This document shows, piece after piece, positions 1-5,313 of a stretch of DNA of 5,313 nt. The notes below the pieces were generated by a model that saw nothing but the letters and a program-made list of their open reading frames with translations, searched no databases and was not told the origin of the DNA. Source of the stretch: Opitutaceae bacterium UBA3033. GTDB lineage: Bacteria > Verrucomicrobiota > Verrucomicrobiia > Opitutales > Opitutaceae. The translations under genes and the position numbers were made by a program. The stretch covers positions 1 to 5,313 of the forward strand of contig DFDG01000180.1 of the NCBI GenBank assembly GCA_002367815.1. Direction: 5' to 3'. Each line of letters starts with the position of its first letter. Position 1 is the stretch's first letter.

Positions 1-13
1 GTGGTTTGGAGAG

Positions 14-1213
14 TTAACCGACTTTCTTGACGGCGTAGGCCATGGCTTCCGCTATCTTCTCCAACTGTTCGTCCGTATGCATGGCCGAGACAGCGGTGCG
101 CACAAGATCCTTGCCCGCAGGCACCGCCGGGGCAATCGACATGACGGTAAAAATTCCTTTTTCCATCAGGGCTTTCCAGAATGGATAAACTCTTTCTTTT
201 GATCCGAGCACGATTGGCACCGCCGGGGTTTCACTCTCCCACAGATTCAGACCCAGTTGCGTGAGCATCGCGCGATATTTTTTGGTGTTGCGCCAAAGCC
301 TTTCTTGGTGCTCCGGCTCGGTTTGCATGATATCAAGTGAGGCCATGGCAATTGCGGCCTGACTGGGACTTAACGCGGCACTAAAAATCGTCTGTTTGGA
401 ATTGGTCCTCAGGAATTCAATAATATCGCGGGAGGCGGCCACGAATCCACCCGTGCTGGCCAGTGATTTCGACAGGCTGCCACAAATCACATCGACCTTA
501 TCGTTCAATCCGAAGTGATCCACCGTGCCACGCCCCTGATTACCCAACACCCCAAACCCGTGGGCATCATCCAATACGGTGAAACAATCATGCTCTTCAG
601 CGATGCGGGTGATTTCGGGTAATCGGCATATATGCCCTTCCATCGAATAGACGCCTTCGACAACCAGAAGCTTGGGGGCCCCAGAACTAACTGATTCTGC
701 GGCTGAACGCAGATCATCCGGACTGTTGTGCGAAAAGCGTTCAACCGTGGCCATCGATAGGCGAATCCCATCCCACAAACAGGAATGGATATTCTTGTCG
801 GCCAGAATCACGTCGCCCTTTTGGGCAAAACTGGCGATGCTCGAGATACAAGAAAGATAACCAGCGGCATGGACATGGCAGGCCTCGCGTCCGAGGAAAG
901 TGGCCAGTTTTTCTTCCAGTTCCACGTGGTAGGCCCGGGAACCATTGGAAGGGCGGGCACCTGTCGGACTGGTACCCCACTTTTTCAATGCTGCCTGTCC
1001 GGCTTCAATAACTTTGGGATGAAACGATAGCCCAAGGTAATCATTGCTCGAAAGCATGATCATATCCCGGCCATTGAGCCTGATATCCGTGCCGGTCTGC
1101 GCTTCTATGGCATGATAATAGGGTGCGTATTTTAACCGCATTTTGGTCGGATAGTCATCGCGACAGCGGTTGAGAATTGCCTTTTTGTTTTTGCTAAAGA
1201 GAGACAGCGCCAT
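14..1213 (-). CDS. PLP-dependent alpha-oxoamine synthase (serine palmitoyltransferase/AONS/KBL family)
   Basis: This is a fold-type I PLP enzyme of the family that decarboxylatively condenses an amino acid with an acyl thioester to give an aminoketone. It is expected in the cytoplasm. Seen in the 399-residue product: NDYLG at 57-61; a glycine-rich G-T-S-P-T-G-x-R block at 80-87; His143, placed like the residue that stacks on the PLP ring; GVYSMEG at 187-193; DDAHG at 215-219, with Asp215/216 and His218 expected to bind the cofactor; SLSKS with the predicted Schiff-base Lys249; IFSAALSP at 276-283; and Arg372, placed like the substrate-carboxylate arginine. Length is normal and the domain complete, from ATG (1213) to TAA. 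The GIRLS segment (149-153) and SKSLASTGGF (248-257) look closer to serine palmitoyltransferase-like members than to biotin BioF, and no bio genes are nearby. It is the last visible gene of the minus-strand unit. No Shine-Dalgarno is seen. The family call is firm; the exact substrate (serine, glycine, alanine; which acyl chain) is unknown. Confidence 0.92.
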   Translation of the reverse strand: MALSLFSKNKKAILNRCRDDYPTKMRLKYAPYYHAIEAQTGTDIRLNGRDMIMLSSNDYLGLSFHPKVIEAGQAALKKWGTSPTGARPSNGSRAYHVELEEKLATFLGREACHVHAAGYLSCISSIASFAQKGDVILADKNIHSCLWDGIRLSMATVERFSHNSPDDLRSAAESVSSGAPKLLVVEGVYSMEGHICRLPEITRIAEEHDCFTVLDDAHGFGVLGNQGRGTVDHFGLNDKVDVICGSLSKSLASTGGFVAASRDIIEFLRTNSKQTIFSAALSPSQAAIAMASLDIMQTEPEHQERLWRNTKKYRAMLTQLGLNLWESETPAVPIVLGSKERVYPFWKALMEKGIFTVMSIAPAVPAGKDLVRTAVSAMHTDEQLEKIAEAMAYAVKKVG

Positions 1214-1282
1214 GTGAACCGACAGACCGTAGTGTAGAAGGGTGGGTTGGCAAACCGAAAGGATAGCCCCGGAAATTGAGAG
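1214..1282. other. 69-base gap between glycosyltransferase and oxoamine synthase genes
   Basis: This is a short spacer inside the minus-strand unit. I see no convincing terminator: the best dyad is a 4-base stem (GGTT/AACC) with no U-tract. I also see no good sigma-70 promoter. The simplest reading is read-through, so that the downstream oxoamine synthase gene is co-transcribed with the two glycosyltransferase genes. A weak internal promoter cannot be excluded. Confidence 0.4.
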
Positions 1283-2434
1283 TTAAGGCAACGAATCCAT
1301 CCATGCCAGTAGGTCGCTGGTATATTGTGACCAGGACCGGTAAGTGCGACTCCGAGCTTTTGTGCTCAATTGCGAAATTTCAGCTGGATTTCGCAATAGT
1401 CTAGCGATGGCTGCCTGTATTGCAGGAATGGAGACCTCGTCCAGTGCCACTGCGCCACCTGGTCTGGCCGACTCGCCGAGGGCACCATGAGCGGAACAAA
1501 TACATGGTTTACCGCGGGCGAGACTCTCCAAGACTGGCAGGCCGAAGCCCTCCATGATTGAGGGATAAACGGTAAAGGAGCATGTGGCATAGGCTGAGGC
1601 CAAAGTTGTTTCATCCACGGCCCCATCATATTTCAATGGGTGCCCTGACTGTTGCAAAGAGTGAATCTTCTGTAACGCCAAATGCCCGGTCTGTTTGTTG
1701 GCCATGCCAATTAAGCGCAGATTAAAATTGTGGCCATCAGCCCAGAGCAGTTCGGCGGCTTCAAGTAGTGCAAGGTGGTTTTTACGACCTTCAATGCTGC
1801 CGACACACAAAACAACGGGTGGGTGGTTTTCGGCTGGGGCGTCGTTGTCCCGCTCAAAATGATCCAACCCCAGCGGAATGGTTTGCACGGGCGGTTGCTG
1901 GGAGACACCGAGCCATTTCCAATAATCTAGTAATGATTGCCGGGATTCCTCTGAGACGGCGGCGATGCCGTCGAACTGGAGCAATTCCTGCATGTAGGAA
2001 GGAAAACATGCGACAGTGCCCAATGGTGATAACTCGGGCAGTTTCAGGGCGATGGCATCATGAAAAATTGCAATACGCGGTTTACCTGCCTTCAAGCGGG
2101 GCAGAGCACCGGCCACGGCGGGAGAAAACAGTTCGGGGACAATCAGACCCGTGGCGGAGGGCAGTGCTGGCACCGTTCCCCTCCAGCCTTGAAACCTGCT
2201 ATACATTTTCCGAGACCAGGGCCACCGTGCCCCGCGGGTCGAAGCCGGGGCCTCGGCTTCCAGATTTTCAATTTCCACGGTGTTCAGTTCTCGCCATGCT
2301 TTGGCATAGGGGTCCCAAGTCACCGCAATCACTTCATTCCCTTTTGTGAGTTCCCGATACAGTGCCCGCGCTACGCGTTGAATACCGGATCGCGCCCGGG
2401 TGTGACTGGTATGACTCAGGTCCAGCAGGTTCAT
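1283..2434 (-). CDS. GT4-family (GT-B fold) glycosyltransferase
   Basis: This is a cytoplasmic or membrane-peripheral retaining glycosyltransferase that moves a sugar from a nucleotide donor to a glycan or lipid-linked acceptor. Seen in the 383-residue product: an N-terminal acceptor domain with SGIQRVARALYREL (16-29), a hallmark of mannosyltransferase-like GT4 proteins; FHDAIALKLPELSP at 124-137; and the C-terminal donor domain with GSIEGRKNH (212-220), where Arg217 and Lys218 should contact the donor phosphates. The E-x7-E signature is Glu295 in EGFGLP and Glu303. There is no signal peptide or transmembrane segment. I chose the ATG at 2434 because the family N-terminus begins MNLLDLSH and because it lies one base after the TGA of the upstream gene (TGATATG), which suggests translational coupling. 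A 43-residue upstream extension to 2563 would overlap that gene's end and looks unlike the family. Donor and acceptor sugars cannot be read from sequence; mannose is only a guess from general resemblance. Confidence 0.9.
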   Translation of the reverse strand: MNLLDLSHTSHTRARSGIQRVARALYRELTKGNEVIAVTWDPYAKAWRELNTVEIENLEAEAPASTRGARWPWSRKMYSRFQGWRGTVPALPSATGLIVPELFSPAVAGALPRLKAGKPRIAIFHDAIALKLPELSPLGTVACFPSYMQELLQFDGIAAVSEESRQSLLDYWKWLGVSQQPPVQTIPLGLDHFERDNDAPAENHPPVVLCVGSIEGRKNHLALLEAAELLWADGHNFNLRLIGMANKQTGHLALQKIHSLQQSGHPLKYDGAVDETTLASAYATCSFTVYPSIMEGFGLPVLESLARGKPCICSAHGALGESARPGGAVALDEVSIPAIQAAIARLLRNPAEISQLSTKARSRTYRSWSQYTSDLLAWMDSLP

Positions 2435-2435
2435 A

Positions 2436-3965
2436 TCAAGGCTGCAGTTTCCATATCGTAATGTAATCGATGATCGCCACTTTCTGCCATTTTCCTCCGA
2501 GGCCTGCCTCAACGACTCGATTAATTTCGAAAGGAAACAAAGGCGCGTAAATGGTTTGGCCATTGGCTGTGGCCACTTTTACCACCATGGAGAATTCCTT
2601 CGCACTCATCAAATCGTATCGCACCAAGGAATAATCTGCATAGTAGTGCAAAGCCCCGCTGGCTTGCATGGCGGCCATGATGGAATTGGCCGGCACATTG
2701 GCCTGCAACCATATGTTCGTATCATGGTAGGCTTTATCGGCTGACTTTATCGCCGTGACATCAAGTTTGCGATTCAGGTTGAACAGGTAATTAAGGGCAA
2801 AGAGGGCCATAACGGCGATCAAGGCGCCCCGACCAAATGAAGCCGACCAATAATCAGTTAGACGTTGGGCCACCATGGCGGCCGCCAGAACCAGGAAAGG
2901 AAAGACGGGCAGGATAAAGCGCAGATACCACCAAGTCTCACCGGAGTGGTAGTAAAAGGCATAAAAACCGATCAGAGAGAGCACCCAGATCGAAATTGCC
3001 AGCACCAACCGTGGTTTCTGTCTTATGAACCAGGGCAAACCCAAGGCCAACAGAACAAGGGGGGTGAGCAGTCGCGGAATCCACAGTGCGAAATGTTCGA
3101 TGTTGGGCGGGACAAATTTGGTCTGCAGCAAAGTGCTGACATCTCCGTAACCGCTGGTGATCCAATGACCATAGACTTTGAAGTTATAGATTGCCTGAAC
3201 GGCCGCGAAAGGTGCCCCGGCCGTTATGACCGCTAGCCAACCACGCCAGTTTACTCCCAGGAACGCCATGACCGGCAGCAGCACGAAAATGTTTGTCGGT
3301 CGCACCAATACAGCCACACCCACCGCAGTTCCGGTCAGGATGGCCCAAGGCCAATGTTGCCGTGATCTAGCGGCGGAGAACAGGGCGACCAGGGTCCACA
3401 TGGTCGCCGATACATCGCTCATGGGTTGAAGCGAGAAATAGACAAAAAGCGGACTGGCCCAAAGCAAGGCGATCCCCGTCAACAACCATGGCCAACGCAA
3501 GCCGCAGAACTGGCGACCAAACTGGGCCGTGATCCACCCAATCAGCAGTACGCTGATCACATTTACCAGAATTGCCGCATGGCTCCATCCGACGAGTTTT
3601 GCCGCATAGAGCAGTTGCAGGGGCAGACCTACCGGGTAGGTGGGGATGAGCAGACCCGTATCGTTATGGGCGACAAATCCGAGTGGCTGCTGATACGAAT
3701 AGTTCCACGCCGGAGATTTCAGACCATCGATGGTTTTCAGCGGACTGCCGGTTTGGCCATGGGACAACAGTCGCGCACTGTTAAAATAACCGGAAGCATC
3801 CGACCCACTGGCGTAAGAAACCCCATGGGAAGTAAGGAACCAAGTATAGGCCATGGTTATCAGGATGATGCCTATAATGGTCAACTGTCGGACAGGCCCA
3901 CCGGTTCTTTGGGAGGGATCGGCAGGAACAGAGGGCGAACCCTTGGCAGCGTTGGGATCTATCAT
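2436..3965 (-). CDS. Polytopic GT-C-type membrane glycosyltransferase (ArnT/PMT-like)
   Basis: This is a probable inner-membrane sugar transferase that uses a polyprenyl-phosphate sugar on the periplasmic face. The product, 509 residues from the chosen ATG, has about ten to twelve hydrophobic segments, roughly at 27-45, 106-123, 129-148, 158-178, 185-198, 206-238, 242-260, 293-312, 318-338, 347-366 and 380-397. After the first helix comes GSDASGYFNSARLL (54-67); its Asp56 sits where GT-C enzymes carry the catalytic or metal-binding acidic residue in the first outer loop. TYPVGLPLQL (109-118), PMSD (181-184) and LVRPTN (220-225) are further family-like blocks. WWYLRFILPVFPFL (345-358) precedes the last helices. 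Residues from about 398 to 509 form a soluble tail, probably periplasmic. The ATG at 3965 fits the position of the first helix and a possible -10 box at 4003-4008. Alternatives are ATG 4061 and TTG 4091, adding 32 or 42 residues. It leads the minus-strand unit. GT-C topology is well supported; donor and acceptor are unknown. Confidence 0.82.
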   Translation of the reverse strand: MIDPNAAKGSPSVPADPSQRTGGPVRQLTIIGIILITMAYTWFLTSHGVSYASGSDASGYFNSARLLSHGQTGSPLKTIDGLKSPAWNYSYQQPLGFVAHNDTGLLIPTYPVGLPLQLLYAAKLVGWSHAAILVNVISVLLIGWITAQFGRQFCGLRWPWLLTGIALLWASPLFVYFSLQPMSDVSATMWTLVALFSAARSRQHWPWAILTGTAVGVAVLVRPTNIFVLLPVMAFLGVNWRGWLAVITAGAPFAAVQAIYNFKVYGHWITSGYGDVSTLLQTKFVPPNIEHFALWIPRLLTPLVLLALGLPWFIRQKPRLVLAISIWVLSLIGFYAFYYHSGETWWYLRFILPVFPFLVLAAAMVAQRLTDYWSASFGRGALIAVMALFALNYLFNLNRKLDVTAIKSADKAYHDTNIWLQANVPANSIMAAMQASGALHYYADYSLVRYDLMSAKEFSMVVKVATANGQTIYAPLFPFEINRVVEAGLGGKWQKVAIIDYITIWKLQP

Positions 3966-4002
3966 TTTCGTTGTCGAGAGGCGCAGGCTGTCATTGTTTG
4001 CG

Positions 4003-4008
4003 ATTATG
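4003..4008 (-). promoter_or_regulatory. Possible -10 box for the minus-strand unit
   Basis: On the minus strand this reads CATAAT, one mismatch from the TATAAT consensus. It would start transcription about 30 bases before the ATG at 3965. No good -35 hexamer is found at 16-18 bases upstream, so it is a weak candidate. If real, it supports the 3965 start, because the longer forms begin upstream of it. Confidence 0.3.
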
Positions 4009-4020
4009 GCACAAACCAAA

Positions 4021-4088
4021 AACCACCGAACGGTAACGTCCTGGCCGGGCGAGCACGGCATTGAAGCTGCGGGATCGAAGCGGTGGTT
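4021..4088. repeat. Spaced 8-base inverted repeat in the divergent control region
   Basis: AACCACCG at 4021-4028 and its exact reverse complement CGGTGGTT at 4081-4088 flank 52 bases, between the two divergent genes. The arms could be half-sites for a regulator serving both directions. A match of this size could also arise by chance in such a region. The spacing is too wide for a simple hairpin or terminator. Confidence 0.25.
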
Positions 4089-4097
4089 CAAGCAGGC

Positions 4098-5313
4098 ATG
4101 ACAACCGTTTGGTCAAAACTTCGTGCCCGTGGGATCAAGCCCATGGTCTTGCTGGGCTACATGGTAATCGTGGCGATGTTTGTCGGCGCTTTTGCCCAAT
4201 TCTACATACCGGAAAAGGGATTCAGTTACTTGGTTTCGTTCGGCGGGCGTCTGCCTCATCCACGGATCGACGCATTGAAGAATCTCGATTACTACGTTGA
4301 GGCGGACTCGGACGGTTATGATGCGCAATATTATGTGCAGATCGCGATGGCTCCGTCATTGCGTGACCCGCAGTTGAAGGCCGCAGTTGATAGCCTGCCA
4401 TATCGGGCCCGACGCATTCTGATCAGTTGGGTGTCCTATGTGATGGGCCTGGGTCAACCTGCCGCGATTCTCAATGCCTATGTGCTCCAGAATGCGATCA
4501 GTTGGCTGTTGCTGGCCGGGGTGCTGTTATGGTGGTTTCCCCCGGTATCCTGGAATAATTGGCTGCGATGGACCGGCGTATTGTTTTCGTTTGGGATGTG
4601 TTTCAGTCTGCGCAATTCTTTGGTGGACGGGCCGAGCCTCCTGTTGATTGCCGCGGGGATTATGCTGTTGGAAAAGGGCAAGCCATGGTGGTCGGCGGTC
4701 GTGTTGGCCCTGGGTGGTTTGGGCAAGGAAACGAATTTATTGGGGGCCGCCGGACTTTTGCGCAAAGAAGACGTCGTGTCGCCGCGTCGGTGGCCGGCCT
4801 TGATCCTGCGCGGACTGCTGGTTGCGTTGCCACTGGCCCTGTGGCTGGTTTATATCCAGCGCACCGTGGGGCCGATGGCGGATGCAGGTGTCCGGAATTT
4901 CGATTGGCCTTTCATGGGCTTTGCCCGCAAATGGATCCGGGTTTGGATGGAATTTAAGAATATCACGATATGGAGTCGGGCCGTGTTTATTGAAGGAGCG
5001 TTTTGGAGTTTCTTGATGATGGTGGCTGTCAGCACTCAATTTATTTTTTTGATGCTGCGGCCGACGGGTAAGCTAGCTTGGTGGCGGGTTGGCATTGCGT
5101 TTGCCGTTCTCCTAATCGTGTTGGGTGACGCGGTATGGGAGGGTTATCCCGGGGCAGCGTCGCGGGTCCTACTGCCTATGCAACTGGCCTTCAATGTGCT
5201 TGTCCCTTCTGGGCGCAAATGGCTTCCAGTGCTATTACTGGGGAATCTCACTTTGGTAAATGCTCCGGTCGCTTTGCAGCCGCCTCCGGATGACAGTTTC
5301 AGATTGGCGGGAC
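4098..5313 (+). CDS. Multi-pass membrane protein, putative surface glycopolymer formation (3' end missing)
   Basis: The reading frame is open from ATG 4098 to the window edge (405 codons plus one base), so the C-terminus is missing. It encodes an integral membrane protein with an N-terminal helix at about 17-35, a polar outer region at 36-105, then many hydrophobic segments (about 123-148, 157-192, 197-222, 236-253, 298-320, 328-345, 355-370, 374-390). Visible blocks: YIPEKGF (36-42), DSDGYDAQYYVQIA (70-83), YRARRIL (102-108), GLGQPA (117-122), DGPSLLL (177-183), GKETNLL (209-215) and YPGAASRVLLPM (350-361). From memory these match proteins named AZOBR_p60025 family cell surface glycopolymer formation protein; I could not check this by search. 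The acidic loop after the first helix is also GT-C-like. It is divergent from the glycosyltransferase unit. A GTG at 4083 is the only alternative start before the in-frame TGA at 4062; ATG is preferred. AGCAGG just upstream is a poor, too-close ribosome site. Confidence 0.75.
   Translation, partial: MTTVWSKLRARGIKPMVLLGYMVIVAMFVGAFAQFYIPEKGFSYLVSFGGRLPHPRIDALKNLDYYVEADSDGYDAQYYVQIAMAPSLRDPQLKAAVDSLPYRARRILISWVSYVMGLGQPAAILNAYVLQNAISWLLLAGVLLWWFPPVSWNNWLRWTGVLFSFGMCFSLRNSLVDGPSLLLIAAGIMLLEKGKPWWSAVVLALGGLGKETNLLGAAGLLRKEDVVSPRRWPALILRGLLVALPLALWLVYIQRTVGPMADAGVRNFDWPFMGFARKWIRVWMEFKNITIWSRAVFIEGAFWSFLMMVAVSTQFIFLMLRPTGKLAWWRVGIAFAVLLIVLGDAVWEGYPGAASRVLLPMQLAFNVLVPSGRKWLPVLLLGNLTLVNAPVALQPPPDDSFRLAG

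Noticed and set aside
1229..1255. Possible internal promoter or small hairpin before the oxoamine synthase gene
   Set aside because: TACACT resembles a -10 box at only four of six positions and has no -35 partner. The GGTT/AACC dyad has a stem of only 4 bases.
1768..2349. 193-codon plus-strand open frame opposite the GT4 gene
   Set aside because: Its product is rich in Arg, Cys and Pro with no recognisable domain, and it lies wholly antisense to a well-supported gene.
2435..2563. N-terminal extension of the GT4 glycosyltransferase to an upstream start at 2563
   Set aside because: It overlaps the end of the GT-C gene by more than 120 bases and lacks family-like sequence. The ATG at 2434 fits both the family N-terminus and the tight TGATATG junction.
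3426..4064. 212-codon plus-strand open frame opposite the GT-C gene
   Set aside because: Its polar, Arg/Gln/Gly-rich product has no domain. The minus frame gives a coherent multi-helix membrane protein.
3966..4091. Longer forms of the GT-C protein starting at ATG 4061 or TTG 4091
   Set aside because: The added residues look unlike a family N-terminus, and both starts lie upstream of the possible -10 box. They are not excluded, since no start has a clear ribosome site.
4478..5039. Several minus-strand frames of 60-100 codons opposite the divergent gene
   Set aside because: They are short and low-complexity, and all lie under a continuous plus-strand membrane protein frame.
1..5313. CRISPR array, tRNA, insertion sequence, phage or defence system
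   Set aside because: No regularly spaced repeats, tRNA-like cloverleaf, transposase motifs or defence-protein domains are seen. Nearly every base belongs to four ordinary-sized genes.

Overview
The window (5313 bases) looks like bacterial chromosome from a cell-surface glycoconjugate locus. It holds three genes on the minus strand that read as one transcription unit, plus one divergent plus-strand gene that runs off the right edge. The DNA is moderately GC-rich and densely coded. Shine-Dalgarno motifs are weak or missing at all four starts. Overall protein flavour suggests a Gram-negative bacterium, with Verrucomicrobiota (Opitutae-like) as my best but weakly supported guess. No rRNA, tRNA, mobile element, CRISPR array or phage gene is visible.

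In minus-strand transcription order, from the right: (1) a polytopic membrane protein of about 509 residues with GT-C glycosyltransferase (ArnT/PMT-like) features, 2436-3965; (2) a 383-residue GT4-type glycosyltransferase, 1283-2434, starting one base after the stop of the first gene; (3) after a 69-base gap, a 399-residue PLP-dependent alpha-oxoamine synthase, 14-1213, of the serine palmitoyltransferase / AONS / KBL family. A divergent control region of about 130 bases (3966-4097) separates this unit from (4), a plus-strand multi-pass membrane protein starting at 4098. It is still open at 5313 and resembles a family linked to cell-surface glycopolymer formation.

Working model (inference): the cytoplasmic GT4 enzyme adds a sugar to a lipid-linked or surface glycan precursor. 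The GT-C protein transfers a sugar from a polyprenyl-phosphate donor on the outer face of the inner membrane. The divergent protein acts in the same surface-polymer pathway. The alpha-oxoamine synthase would condense an amino acid with an acyl-CoA or acyl-ACP, possibly to make a sphingoid-type base or other aminoketone lipid that could anchor or decorate the glycan. The sequence shows neither the substrates nor a physical link between the lipid and sugar steps.
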